Below are positions 30,631-39,401 of a stretch of DNA of 64,000 nucleotides, piece after piece. A program made the position numbers and the translations under genes. Below the pieces are notes generated by a model, which saw only the letters and a program-made list of their open reading frames with translations, did no database searches and had not been told where the DNA came from. The stretch is from DATBDN01 sp036269895 (GTDB taxonomy: Bacteria > Actinomycetota > Thermoleophilia > Solirubrobacterales > Thermoleophilaceae): positions 1 through 64,000 of the forward strand of contig DATBDN010000076.1 in NCBI GenBank assembly GCA_036269895.1, written 5' to 3'. How positions within the stretch are numbered: position 1 is the stretch's first letter; each line of letters starts with the position of its first letter.

Positions 30631-31302
30631 ATGAGAAGCGACGACGAAATCGGTGAGGTCAGGCGCCTGCGGGGACAACTCGGCGCCCTCGATGCTGACA
30701 TCCAAACGGCGCGTCGCGACCTCGAACGGGCCACGACAGCGCACTTCGAGGAGTACTTCCAAGGGGCGCCGCTGCGACGGCCGCCGGACCACGTGGACGG
30801 CGAGCCGATGCGGCTGCGCGACGGCGCGACCGTGATGGTCCGGCCGGTGGAGCCGGCGGACTCGTCGCTGCTCGAGGAGGGCTTTCACGACCTGAGCGCA
30901 GTCACCCGCTACCGCCGCTTCCTGTTCGACCGCCCGGATCTGACCGGCGAGGAAGCGCGCGAGCTGACGCAGCTCGACCATCGCGATCACGAGGCGATCA
31001 TCGCGATCGACCCGAAGACGGGTGATGGGGTCGGAATAGCCAGGTACGTGCGCGACGATGCCGACCGGGCTTGTGCTGTCGCCGGGATCACGGTGATCGA
31101 CCGCTGGCAGGGGCGCGGGCTAGGCACCGAGCTGCTCGGGCGGCTGGCGGCGCGGGCGCGCGACGCCGGCATCGAGCGCTTCGAAGCGCACATGATCGCG
31201 GGCGATGCCGAGGCGCAGCGGATGTTCGAGCACCTCGGCCCGGTCGAGACGAGCCAGCGCAGCCGCGGAACTCTCGATGTGACGGTCCGCCTCGCGCGTT
31301 AG
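30631..31302 (+). CDS. GNAT acetyltransferase with N-terminal coiled-coil segment
   Basis: 223 residues. Residues 5-40 form a charged helix (GEVRRLRGQLGALDADIQTA). The GNAT fold follows from about residue 60, with acetyl-CoA motif A in VIDRWQGRGLGTELLGRLA near 150-170. The segment RYRRFLFDRPDLTGEEA resembles protein-acetyltransferase-type GNATs that occur next to ACS genes. An acetyl-CoA:amine transferase is likely; the target is unknown. The stop overlaps that of the convergent SDR by 4 bp. Confidence 0.88.
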   Translation: MRSDDEIGEVRRLRGQLGALDADIQTARRDLERATTAHFEEYFQGAPLRRPPDHVDGEPMRLRDGATVMVRPVEPADSSLLEEGFHDLSAVTRYRRFLFDRPDLTGEEARELTQLDHRDHEAIIAIDPKTGDGVGIARYVRDDADRACAVAGITVIDRWQGRGLGTELLGRLAARARDAGIERFEAHMIAGDAEAQRMFEHLGPVETSQRSRGTLDVTVRLAR

Positions 31303-32117
31303 GCCTGCTGCTGCGTCGCCTGCTCTACGCGGGCCTGCAGCCGGCGCATTCCAGCCAGCCAGCGGTCGTGGTCGTCGCCCTTGCGCCGGTAGAACTCGCC
31401 GACGACCGGGTGCGGCAGGATGAAGAAACGTTCTTCCTTCAGCGCGGCCATCACGTCCTTGGCGACATCGGCCGGGTCGAGCAAGTCTCCGGACGCCGCG
31501 ACGATCTTCGCGCCCAAACCCTCAGGGCCCTCCATCTCGAGACCGCGGCGGACGAGCGGCGTATCAACGCCCATCGGGCACAGGCAGCTGACACGCAAGC
31601 CGTGGTCCCCGTAGGTGATCGCAAGCCACTCCGCGAACGCCACGGCTCCGTGCTTGGAGACCGTGTAGGTGACGTCGCCGATCTGCGAGAGCATGCCGGC
31701 CGCCGACGCGGTCGACACGAAGTAGCCCTCGCCGCGCTCGAGCCAGGCCGGAACCAGCCGGCGCGCGGCGTAGACGTGCGACATCAGGTTCACGTCCATG
31801 ACCTGCGTCCACGCCTCGTCGCTCGCGTCGAGGCCGGCGCCGATCCCGATGCCCGCGTTCGCGCAGAAGATGTCCACGGTCCCGAACTCCTGCTCGGCGC
31901 GCTCGATCAGCGCGTTCACCGCCTGCTCGTCGGTCACGTCGCAGCCCACGCCGATCGCGGCGCCGGGAACGTCACCCGCCACGGCCACGGCTCCCGCCTC
32001 GTCGATGTCGGCTACGACCACGCCTTGCGCGGCCTCCATGGCGAAGCGCTCGGCCATCGCCTTGCCGATGCCTGAGGCGCCGCCGGTGACGACGACGGTC
32101 CTTCCGGTCAATTCCAC
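31299..32117 (-). CDS. Short-chain dehydrogenase/reductase
   Basis: 272 residues. Cofactor motif TGGASGIG at 11-18, acidic residue at the end of beta-2 (VADIDEAG) suggesting NAD preference, ANAG near 90, catalytic Ser (STASAAG) and YTVSK near 150-160. Overlaps the enoyl-CoA hydratase gene upstream by 10 bp, so the two are an operon. A 3-hydroxyacyl-type or steroid-like substrate is plausible from this context but not shown. Confidence 0.9.
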   Translation of the reverse strand: MELTGRTVVVTGGASGIGKAMAERFAMEAAQGVVVADIDEAGAVAVAGDVPGAAIGVGCDVTDEQAVNALIERAEQEFGTVDIFCANAGIGIGAGLDASDEAWTQVMDVNLMSHVYAARRLVPAWLERGEGYFVSTASAAGMLSQIGDVTYTVSKHGAVAFAEWLAITYGDHGLRVSCLCPMGVDTPLVRRGLEMEGPEGLGAKIVAASGDLLDPADVAKDVMAALKEERFFILPHPVVGEFYRRKGDDHDRWLAGMRRLQARVEQATQQQA

Positions 32118-32959
32118 TGTGGCTCCTTCCCGAGTCCAAGGTCCGGCAGGCCATCCGACACGCGGTCGGGGTACGACGCAGGCCGCTTCTCGAGGAACGA
32201 GGTCACACCCTCAGCGGCGTCGGCGGACTGGCCGCGGGCGAGCATCGCGCGCGAATCCGCCCTGTGGGCCTCCATCGGGTGGCTCACGCCGAGCCCCCGC
32301 CACAACAGCTTGCGCGCGAGCGCGACCGAGACGGGCGCCGCGTTGTCGGCAATCTCGCGCGCGAGCTCGTTCGCCGCGCCGAGCAGCTCTTCCTGCGGAT
32401 GCACGCTGCGGACCAGCCCGCCGCGCTCGGCCTCGGCGGCGTCGAACACTCGGCCCGTTGCCACCCACTCCATTGCCCGGCTGATGCCGACGAGTCGCGG
32501 TAGGAACCAGCTCGAGCAGGCCTCCGGCACGATGCCGCGACGCGTGAAGACGAAGCCGATCTTGGCGCCCTGGGCGCCCATGCGAATGTCCATCGGCAGC
32601 GTCATCGTGATGCCGACCCCGACGGCGGGGCCGTTGATGGCGGCGATGACCGGCTTCAGCGACTCGTAGATCCGCAGCGTGACGCGCCCGCCGCCGTCGC
32701 GCGGGACCTCGCCGGCCTCGATACGCCTGCGGTAGTCGAAGGTCTCGCCGCCGGCCGCCAGGTCGGCACCGGCACAGAAGGCGTGGCCCTCGCCGGTGAC
32801 GATGACGGCGCGGACGTCGTCATCTGCATCGGATGCGTCGAACGCGGCAATGAGCTCGTCCATCATCGTCTCGGTGAACGCGTTGAGGCGGTCGGGCCGA
32901 TTGAGTGTGATCGTGAGGACGCCGTCCGCGACCTCGTAGCGAATCTGTTCGAAGTCCAA
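32108..32959 (-). CDS. Enoyl-CoA hydratase/isomerase family protein
   Basis: 283 residues. Crotonase fold: LNRPDRLNAFT, oxyanion-hole strand GHAFCAGADLAAGG, and GPAVGVGITMTLPMDIRMG. The position of the second catalytic Glu of true hydratases reads RRGIVPEACSSWFLPRLVG, which retains the GIVPE Glu. Catalyses hydration or isomerisation of an acyl-CoA thioester, probably in beta-oxidation. Operonic with the downstream SDR, which could oxidise a hydroxyacyl product. Confidence 0.92.
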   Translation of the reverse strand: MDFEQIRYEVADGVLTITLNRPDRLNAFTETMMDELIAAFDASDADDDVRAVIVTGEGHAFCAGADLAAGGETFDYRRRIEAGEVPRDGGGRVTLRIYESLKPVIAAINGPAVGVGITMTLPMDIRMGAQGAKIGFVFTRRGIVPEACSSWFLPRLVGISRAMEWVATGRVFDAAEAERGGLVRSVHPQEELLGAANELAREIADNAAPVSVALARKLLWRGLGVSHPMEAHRADSRAMLARGQSADAAEGVTSFLEKRPASYPDRVSDGLPDLGLGKEPQWN

Positions 32960-32980
32960 GCGGGCGATTATCCCCCGGCG

Positions 32981-34069
32981 TCACACGAAGCGGATTCCGC
33001 CGCGGGCTGCGTCCGGATCGAGCCACGCCTGCAGCGCCTCGGCTTCCGGCTCCAGCGCGTTCCGCTCTGCCTTCGCCAGGCGACGGAACGGCTCGACGAC
33101 GATCGCGCCGTCCGTTACGCGCCACGCCGCCGCGGCAAAGCCGTCGAGCAGCACGGTCCCGGCCATCCGCCCGGCAGTGAGGTAGATGCGCGGCCGGTGT
33201 TCGTCGGCGATCACGCGGGTGCGGTCGCGGTGCCCGAGCAGCGTGTTGTCGAACTCCGGCAGGAAGCGGACAGGCACCTCGACGTCCGCAGGCGGCAGTG
33301 GTGCATCCACGAGGTCGAACAGCTCGCGCCCCGCCTCGTCGCGGAAGACCCGCAGGTCGCCGCGCAGCTCCTCGAACACGGCCCGCATGCCGGCCACGCC
33401 CGACCAGGCGGTCGCGTCGGCCGGCGTGGCCGGGCCGAAAGCCGCCAGGTAGCGCCGGACCATCTCGCGCGGGTCCGACGGGGCGAGCGGCTGTCCCAGC
33501 CAGTCCTCGGCCAGCACGAACGGAGCGCGGCCGCCGAAGCGCCAGCGCGACTCGTTCGGGACACCGATGAGCGGGAGGTGCGTGCGCACGCCGTAGGCGA
33601 TCGCGTCGATGTCGCTGTCGGGCGCGAGCGAGCGGATCAGCTCCTTCACCTCGGCGAACGTGAGTGCACGGGTGGCGAACTCCCTGCGCGCGGCCTCGAG
33701 GAACGGCTCGATGTCCACCCCCGCCAGGCGCTTGCGCGTTTGCGCGCCGAAGTTCGCGTCGAGCGCCGGCTGGATCGTCGGCCGTAGCCAGACGTAATCG
33801 TCCGCCGCTACGAAGTGAATCGTGTGGCGCATCAGCGTCGCGCGCACGACCGCGCGGTAGTCGATCAGGTCCTGCAGCTCCGCCGGCTCGAACCCGGCGA
33901 CCCGCGTCCACAACCCGACGAACGGGGGTACCGATGCCTGGGCCTGGAGGCCGCCGACCAGGCCGACCGCTTCGGCCGCAGGAATTGGCTGGCGCTCGAT
34001 CAGCAACTGGCGCGCCATCAGCGCGCGGTTCAGCTCGCGTCGTGTGAGGGTTCGCTCGGCGCGGGCCAC
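32981..34069 (-). CDS. Winged-helix DNA-binding domain-containing protein (HTH_42 type)
   Basis: 362 residues typical in length for the YcaQ/AlkX-like HTH_42 family. Recognisable stretches: LTRRELNRALMARQLLIER, VGGLQAQASVPPFVGLWTR, RATLMRHTIHFVAADDYVWLRP and LPEFDNTLLGHRDRTRV. YcaQ-type relatives are DNA glycosylases acting on interstrand crosslinks. Whether this paralogue has that activity is not clear; the catalytic QxQ-like segment here is LQAQAS. Cytoplasmic, same strand as the hydratase gene 22 bp downstream. Confidence 0.8.
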   Translation of the reverse strand: MARAERTLTRRELNRALMARQLLIERQPIPAAEAVGLVGGLQAQASVPPFVGLWTRVAGFEPAELQDLIDYRAVVRATLMRHTIHFVAADDYVWLRPTIQPALDANFGAQTRKRLAGVDIEPFLEAARREFATRALTFAEVKELIRSLAPDSDIDAIAYGVRTHLPLIGVPNESRWRFGGRAPFVLAEDWLGQPLAPSDPREMVRRYLAAFGPATPADATAWSGVAGMRAVFEELRGDLRVFRDEAGRELFDLVDAPLPPADVEVPVRFLPEFDNTLLGHRDRTRVIADEHRPRIYLTAGRMAGTVLLDGFAAAAWRVTDGAIVVEPFRRLAKAERNALEPEAEALQAWLDPDAARGGIRFV

Positions 34070-34089
34070 GCGCCGGATAACAGCAGGAA

Positions 34090-34242
34090 CTAGACGTCGA
34101 GCGTCGGCGAGAAGAGCGGCGCCAGCGCGAGAACGGCCCCGACCAGCAGCACGATGGCGACCGGGGTCAGGTCGATCGCCTGCGCCGCGACGCTCGCCAC
34201 GACCAGGGCGACGACGGCAAGGATGTTGAGGGCGCGAGCCAT
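34090..34242 (-). CDS. 50-residue hydrophobic membrane peptide
   Basis: ATG at 34242, stop TAG at 34090. The product has two hydrophobic helices (ILAVVALVVASVAAQAI and VAIVLLVGAVLALAPLF) with a short polar link and no other motif. It lies 53 bp downstream of the ECF sigma gene and 20 bp upstream of the winged-helix gene on the same strand. GC-rich third positions suit a real gene. It is too short to assign; a membrane-tethered modulator or a stress peptide are both possible. Confidence 0.5.
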   Translation of the reverse strand: MARALNILAVVALVVASVAAQAIDLTPVAIVLLVGAVLALAPLFSPTLDV

Positions 34243-34295
34243 CCCATCCGCCCGAACACCAGCGGCGCGGGATGGTTGCGGTTTCTAAAGGTTTG

Positions 34296-34898
34296 TCAAG
34301 CGGTGCGGTCCATGGCCTTCTCGGCCAGGGATACGCGCGCCCGCACCAGCAGCGACTTCACGGCCGGCACGCTCTTCTCGAGCACCGTCGCGATCTGGTC
34401 GTATGAGAGGGCCTCCATCTCGCGCAGCACCAGCGCCGTGCGCTGGGTCTCGGGCAGCGATTGGACGTCCCGCACCAGTAGCTGCAGGTCCTCCCGCGAG
34501 CCGGCCGTGTCGGCGGCGGAGGCGACGGCGCCCTCGAAGACGTCCATGGTGTCGACGCCCTCGGGCTGCGGCCGGCGCAGGTGGTTGAGGCAGCGATTGC
34601 GCGCGATCCGGTAGAGCCAGGCCTTGACGTGGATCGGGCGCTCGTCGGCCAGCATCGCCCTGTGTGCGTTGGCGAAGACGTCCTGCACCATGTCGCGGGC
34701 GTCTTCCGCAGAGCGCAGCATGTTGCGGCAGAAGACGTGCAGCCGCTTGTCGTAGCGCTCGACCAGGACCTCGAAGGCGGCCTCGTGCCCGTCGCGGGCG
34801 AGCGCGACGAGGCGGTCGTCGGGCTCCAGCGTGAGCAGGCGCGAACGGCGCCGCTGGGCGAAGATCGGAAGTCTTGGTGCGAGCGTGGCTGAAGTCAT
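34296..34898 (-). CDS. ECF-type RNA polymerase sigma factor
   Basis: 200 residues. Region 2 (about 30-95) includes DAEDARDMVQDVFANAHRAM in close form (SAEDARDMVQDVF) and the -10-binding WLYRIARNRCLNHLRR. Region 4 (about 140-195) has LPETQRTALVLREMEALSYDQIA and PAVKSLLVRARVSL. No zinc anti-sigma gene overlaps it; only a 50-residue membrane peptide follows. An inverted repeat lies 12 bp upstream of its start and is shared with the divergent TetR gene. Confidence 0.92.
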   Translation of the reverse strand: MTSATLAPRLPIFAQRRRSRLLTLEPDDRLVALARDGHEAAFEVLVERYDKRLHVFCRNMLRSAEDARDMVQDVFANAHRAMLADERPIHVKAWLYRIARNRCLNHLRRPQPEGVDTMDVFEGAVASAADTAGSREDLQLLVRDVQSLPETQRTALVLREMEALSYDQIATVLEKSVPAVKSLLVRARVSLAEKAMDRTA

Positions 34899-34909
34899 CG
34901 GAAATAGGT

Positions 34910-34924
34910 GACTGACAGTCAGTC
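34910..34924. promoter_or_regulatory. Palindrome GACTGA-N3-TCAGTC between sigma and TetR genes
   Basis: A 6-3-6 palindrome (GACTGA-cag-TCAGTC) in the 81-bp divergent interval, 12 bp from the sigma ATG and 56 bp from the TetR ATG. TetR regulators typically bind short palindromes in the shared promoter region, so this is the best operator candidate. No close second copy is visible. Confidence 0.5.
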
Positions 34925-34979
34925 TCCTTAAAGCTAGCGGCGTTACAAGCGAGCGCCCAACGGCTACCCTCCGCCGACC

Positions 34980-35564
34980 ATGGCCTCGCGTGCTCGGGCA
35001 ATCGACCGCCGTACCCAGCTCCTCTCCGCGGCGCGAACCGTGTTCGCGAAGAAGGGCTACGAGGATGCAACGGTATCCGAGATTGTCCAGCGCGCCGGGG
35101 TGGCGCAGGGAACCTTCTACCTCTACTTCCCCGGGAAGGAGTCGCTTGCGGGCGCTTTCGCGGAACTGATCTCCGAGCGCTTCGCGGAGCTCGCCGCCGA
35201 GAAGACGACGCGCTCACGCAGCTTCGAGAGCGCGCTCGTCCGTCTTTTCGAGGCCGCCTACCAGGTGGCCGACGAGAACCGCGACATCTTCCTGATCGGC
35301 AATCGTGGCCTCGAGCTGGTCGACGACCTCGACGAGTGGATGAACCGCACGGCGCCCGCGCGCGAGTGGCTCGAGCAGTTCGTCCGCCACTGGCAGGCCG
35401 AGGGCGCGGTCGACCCGCGGATTCGCCCGGCGACCACGGCGCGAGTGCTGCGCGACGCGCTCGACCGGGCCGCGAAGGCGTTCATCGTCTTCGGCGACCG
35501 CAACTACGGCCGCGACTTGGCGGAGCTGCTGCGCCGCGGGCTGGCCCCGAGCCACGCCGCCTAG
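34980..35564 (+). CDS. TetR/AcrR-family transcriptional regulator
   Basis: 194 residues. N-terminal HTH at about 10-55: RRTQLLSAARTVFAKKGYEDATVSEIVQRAGVAQGTFYLYF in successive pieces, the canonical TetR signature. The C-terminal ligand domain is helical. It is divergent to the ECF sigma gene, so it probably controls that gene or itself. Its stop overlaps the stop of the convergent flavin oxidoreductase by 4 bp. Confidence 0.94.
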   Translation: MASRARAIDRRTQLLSAARTVFAKKGYEDATVSEIVQRAGVAQGTFYLYFPGKESLAGAFAELISERFAELAAEKTTRSRSFESALVRLFEAAYQVADENRDIFLIGNRGLELVDDLDEWMNRTAPAREWLEQFVRHWQAEGAVDPRIRPATTARVLRDALDRAAKAFIVFGDRNYGRDLAELLRRGLAPSHAA

Positions 35565-36613
35565 CCCCGCACCTCCGGCAGGACCTCTTCGCCGTAGACG
35601 CGGAGCGCACCCTCGGGGTCGGCGCCCGAGGTGTTCATCACAACGACCGCCGTAGCGCCCATCTCGCGGATCATCTTCAGCCGGCGCACGTGATCCTTCG
35701 GGTCCGATGAGATCAGCGAGCCGGCCTTGAAGGTGGTGTCCGAGACGTTGCGGCCGTTCTCCTGGATCTCGGCCGGCTTGTAGATCGGGTCGGTGTAGTG
35801 CTCGGGCGGCAGCGTGGCCTTCCACTCCTTGGCCGACTCGAGCGCTGTGTCGTCGTCCTCGGCCCAGGAGAAGAGCGCCTGGAGGATGATCTCGCCGGGT
35901 TCGCGCCCGGCCTCGTCGCAGCCGCGGCGGTATCCGGCGATCACGCCCGGGACCTGACGCGGGTCCGCAAGGGTCCACACGCCGTCGGCGACCCGGCCGG
36001 CCATCTCCGCGGCCTGCTCGCCGAACGCGGACATGTAGATCGGTGGGCGCCGCTCGGGGCGCGAGTAGAGCTTCGCGTCGCGTGTCTTGAAGTACTTGCC
36101 GTCGAAGGTGACCGTCTCGCCGTCGAGCAGGCGGCGGATGATCAGCACCGCCTCCTCCATCCGCTCCTGCTGCTCGTGGAGGCTCGGGAACGGGTCCAGG
36201 CCCGCTGGCACCTCGTTGAGCGCCTCGCCGGAGCCGACGCCCAGGAACGTGCGGCCAGGCGCGAGGATCTCGAGCGTGGCGATCTGCTGCGCCACGATCA
36301 CGGGGTTGTAGCGGTGGATGACGGCCGTGACGGCGGTGCCGATCGACGGCTCCTTCGTCACCTGTGAGGCGGCTCCCAGCCAGACCCAGGCGTTGCCCGA
36401 GTTGGCCGGCGCCGGGTCGCCGTCCTCCCACCACGGAGCCAGGTGATCGCTGCACGCGATGATGTCGAAGCCGGCCTGCTCGGCGACCTCGGCTTGGCGC
36501 AGCAGCTCGTCGGGGGCGAAGCGCTCGTGGGCGAGGCCGACGCCATAGACGACGTCATCGGGTTGGCGGCGACGCGCCCAGAGGACGCTCCTGACTGATT
36601 CGACAAGGCCCAT
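35561..36613 (-). CDS. LLM-class (F420-type) flavin-dependent oxidoreductase
   Basis: 350 residues, luciferase-like TIM barrel. Key segments: GFDIIACSDHLAPWW, LEILAPGRTFLGVGSGEALNE and RRPPIYMSAFGEQAAEMAGR. These match the F420-dependent glucose-6-phosphate dehydrogenase-like subfamily, in which the SGEALNE loop contacts F420. The substrate is not determined. The first 18 residues (up to the VVYGVGLAHERF core) extend past the usual start, but I see no better start codon. Confidence 0.9.
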   Translation of the reverse strand: MGLVESVRSVLWARRRQPDDVVYGVGLAHERFAPDELLRQAEVAEQAGFDIIACSDHLAPWWEDGDPAPANSGNAWVWLGAASQVTKEPSIGTAVTAVIHRYNPVIVAQQIATLEILAPGRTFLGVGSGEALNEVPAGLDPFPSLHEQQERMEEAVLIIRRLLDGETVTFDGKYFKTRDAKLYSRPERRPPIYMSAFGEQAAEMAGRVADGVWTLADPRQVPGVIAGYRRGCDEAGREPGEIILQALFSWAEDDDTALESAKEWKATLPPEHYTDPIYKPAEIQENGRNVSDTTFKAGSLISSDPKDHVRRLKMIREMGATAVVVMNTSGADPEGALRVYGEEVLPEVRG

Positions 36614-36649
36614 GGCGGGGCGCTACCCGAATCATGCGACGATCACGCC

Positions 36650-36958
36650 GTGGGGAAGCGCTCGCGCAACCGCAAGACCGTCGCCACGACCGATTACACC
36701 GACGACGAGGGCAACGTCCTGACGCTGCGGCATACGACGGCGAACGTGCCGGATCCGCACGTGCGCGCCGCGTCGTCGGTGGACGATGCGTGGCACCGGC
36801 GCAACGAGATTCGCTTCGAGCGCTATGCCGTGCGCTGGGTGATTTCGGGCTTGGAGTACGAGAAGCAGAAGGAGCTGCTGGCGCGCTACCGGATGGCCGA
36901 CAGCGCGACGCAGGAATGGGTCCAGCGGACGATCGACCGTCACCTCGACTCGGCGTAA
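36650..36958 (+). CDS. Conserved hypothetical protein, basic N-terminus
   Basis: 102 residues, GTG start. The N-terminus MGKRSRNRKTVATTDYTDDEG is basic; the middle has EGNVLTLRHT and the C-terminus is helical with Trp residues (DAWHRRNEIRFERYAVRWV). No domain is recognised. Divergent to the LLM gene by 36 bp, and its last 19 bp overlap the 3' end of the acetoacetyl-CoA synthetase gene. Confidence 0.65.
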   Translation: MGKRSRNRKTVATTDYTDDEGNVLTLRHTTANVPDPHVRAASSVDDAWHRRNEIRFERYAVRWVISGLEYEKQKELLARYRMADSATQEWVQRTIDRHLDSA

Positions 36959-38835
36959 TCGACGAACCAGTCGAACGCGGCGGGGTTCGCGAGTGACTCA
37001 CGGCTGGCGGCCTTCTCCGGCGGGTCGCCCATCAGCACGCGCTTGACCGGTACCTCGAGGACCTTGCCGGAGAGCGTGCGCGGGATCTCGGGGATCGCGA
37101 TCACGTCGTTGGGGACGTGGCGCGGGGAGCAGTCTTCGCGGACGCGCGTGCGGATCTGCTTGACGAGCTCGTCGCCCAGCTGGTGGCCGTCCTTCAGCAC
37201 CACGAACAGAGGCATCCAGTTCTCGTCCCCTTCTCGCGGGACGTCGACGACGAGCGCGTCCTGGACCTCGTCGACGCTCAGCACCGCGCGGTAGATCTCC
37301 GAGGTGCCCATGCGTATGCCGCCGCGGTTGATCGTGGAGTCGGAGCGGCCGTAGATGATCGCGGTGCCACGCTCGGTGATCTCGATCCAGTCGCCGTGGC
37401 GCCAGACGCCCGGCCACATCGAGAAGTACGAGTCGCGCAGGCGCTCGCCGTCGGGGTCGTCCCAGAAGTAGATCGGCATCGACGGGAGCGGCTCGGTGAT
37501 GACAAGCTCGCCGACCTTGCCGATTTGCGGCTCGCCGTCCTCGTCCCAGGACTCGACCCTTGCGCCCAGGCTGCGTGCCTGCAGCTCGCCGCGGTACACG
37601 GGCAGCGTGGGCACGCCGCCGACGAACGCCGAGCAGACATCGGTGCCGCCCGAGGTCGAGAACAGCCAGATGTGGTCGCCGAGCTTGTCGTAGATCCACT
37701 CGAAGCCTTCGGGGCTGAGCGGGGAGCCGGTCGAGCCGACGGCCTGGAGCTGCGAGAGGTCGCGGCCGTTCGCCTTCGGCTCGATGCCCTCCTTCATCGC
37801 GGCGGCGATGAACGCGGCGCTGGTGCCGAAGGTCGTGATGCCGGCGTCGGCGGCGAGCTCCCAGAGCACGTCGCCGGCGGGGTTGCCGTCGTAGAGGACG
37901 ATCGAGGCGTCGGTGAGCAGAACGCCGACGAGGAAGTTCCACATCATCCAGCCGGTAGTCGTGAACCAGAAGAACCGGTCGCCCTTCTGGGCATCCAGGT
38001 GCAGGTGCGCCTTCTTGAGGTGCTCGACGAGGATGCCGCCATGCGAATGGACGATCGCCTTCGGCAGCCCGGTCGTCCCCGAGCTGTAGAGGATCCAGAG
38101 CGGATGCTCGAAGGGAACCGGCTCGAATGACAGCTCGCCTTCGGCGCCGAAGTCGCCCCATCCGTCGCGGCTCCCATAGCCGAAGCGGACGAGCTTCGTG
38201 TTCGGGATCGCCGCTGTGATCTGCTCGATCTTCTGCGAGCAGTCGAAGTCCTTGCCGCCGTAGCGATAGCCGTCGATCGCCAGCAGCACCTTGGGCTCGA
38301 TCTGCTCGAAGCGGTCGATTACCGAGCGGGCGCCGAACTCGGGTGCGGCGCTCGACCAGACGGCGCCGAGCGAGGCGGTCGCGAGGAATGCGGCGACCGT
38401 TTCCGGGATGTTCGGCATGTAGGCGGCGACGCGGTCGCCGCGCTCCACTCCGAGCTCGATGAGTCCGGCGCGGATCCGCGCCGTCTCGCGCTCGAGGTCG
38501 CCCCAGCTCCAGGACGCGAGCGGGCGCGACTCGGACGCATGCTGGATCGCCGGCGCCTCCGCGTCACGCCCGCGGAAGATGTGCTTCGCGTAGTTCAGCT
38601 GTGAGCCCGGGAACCACTCGGCGCCCGGCATCTCGCGGCGGCCGAGCACACGCTCGTAAGGCGCATCCGGCTCGACCCACTCGTCCCAGACCGCGGCCCA
38701 GAAGTCGTCGAGGCGGTCCACCGACCACTGCCAGAGCTCGGCGTAGTCCTCGGGCAGGCCGCGGCGGCGAGCGAACTCTGTGAGGTTGGCGCGCTCGATC
38801 CGGTCAGGTGACGGGGTCCAAAGAAGCTCTGACAC
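36940..38835 (-). CDS. Acetoacetyl-CoA synthetase (acyl-AMP ligase family)
   Basis: 631 residues from the GTG at 38835 (VSELLWTPS), matching the family N-terminus; a frame extending to 39297 is antisense to another gene. ANL-superfamily motifs: A3 YSSGTTGLPKAIVHSHGG, FSTSGGTDVCSAFVGG, YGRSDSTINRGGIRMG and catalytic Lys in RTLSGKVLEVPVKR. Converts acetoacetate, ATP and CoA to acetoacetyl-CoA, or acts on a short-chain acid. Divergent to the 167-residue hypothetical at 38887. Confidence 0.93.
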   Translation of the reverse strand: MSELLWTPSPDRIERANLTEFARRRGLPEDYAELWQWSVDRLDDFWAAVWDEWVEPDAPYERVLGRREMPGAEWFPGSQLNYAKHIFRGRDAEAPAIQHASESRPLASWSWGDLERETARIRAGLIELGVERGDRVAAYMPNIPETVAAFLATASLGAVWSSAAPEFGARSVIDRFEQIEPKVLLAIDGYRYGGKDFDCSQKIEQITAAIPNTKLVRFGYGSRDGWGDFGAEGELSFEPVPFEHPLWILYSSGTTGLPKAIVHSHGGILVEHLKKAHLHLDAQKGDRFFWFTTTGWMMWNFLVGVLLTDASIVLYDGNPAGDVLWELAADAGITTFGTSAAFIAAAMKEGIEPKANGRDLSQLQAVGSTGSPLSPEGFEWIYDKLGDHIWLFSTSGGTDVCSAFVGGVPTLPVYRGELQARSLGARVESWDEDGEPQIGKVGELVITEPLPSMPIYFWDDPDGERLRDSYFSMWPGVWRHGDWIEITERGTAIIYGRSDSTINRGGIRMGTSEIYRAVLSVDEVQDALVVDVPREGDENWMPLFVVLKDGHQLGDELVKQIRTRVREDCSPRHVPNDVIAIPEIPRTLSGKVLEVPVKRVLMGDPPEKAASRESLANPAAFDWFVDYAESR

Positions 38836-38886
38836 GCGCGAAATTGTCGCGGGTTTGGCGGCACAACCGCGGGGAACAAGATTCAC

Positions 38887-39390
38887 GTGCCTAGCCATCA
38901 GACGATCTGCCTCATGCGCGGGCGCCACAGCTCGCCCGAGCGCGGAGCCTGCGTGATGGAGGTCGCGTCGATGCTCGCGGACGAGCCGTTCAGCGACGAG
39001 CCCGATTGCGTCTGCCCCGTGATCGCGGAGTTCCTGCGCACCTACAACGACCAGGTCGACGACGAGCGGCGGCAGGATCTGTACGCCTACGCGTCCTTGG
39101 TGGTCGACACCCGCGACGGCGCCGCCGTGGAACGCCGGCGGGCAGATGCCTGCCTCGACTGGTGGCTGTCGGCATCGTCGCCGCGCCGGTTCCAGCTGCG
39201 GCGCTTCCTGTGGATGCTGCCTCCCACCTCGGCAGCGCGGGACATCGAGATCGCACACCGCGCAGCGCGCTGGGCAGCGGCCTCGCCGGAGCGCCATGCC
39301 GACGCGCTCATGCTCGTCGAGACGCTCGTCGGACGCTCGCCGGTGCGGCTCGAGCGCACCGAACCGTCAGCGGCGCTCGCGCACGCATAG
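38887..39390 (+). CDS. Conserved actinobacterial hypothetical protein
   Basis: 167 residues, GTG start. The N-terminal part HSSPERGACVMEVASMLADEPFSD carries a conserved Cys and matches a family often seen in actinobacterial genomes (C-V-M-E-x-A-S-M-L-x-x-E-x-F-S-D). CVCPVIAEFLRTYNDQVDD follows. No enzyme signature is known to me. It is 11 bp upstream of the quinone oxidoreductase gene and probably in its transcript. Confidence 0.7.
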   Translation: MPSHQTICLMRGRHSSPERGACVMEVASMLADEPFSDEPDCVCPVIAEFLRTYNDQVDDERRQDLYAYASLVVDTRDGAAVERRRADACLDWWLSASSPRRFQLRRFLWMLPPTSAARDIEIAHRAARWAAASPERHADALMLVETLVGRSPVRLERTEPSAALAHA

Positions 39391-39401
39391 CATCGCGCGC
39401 C

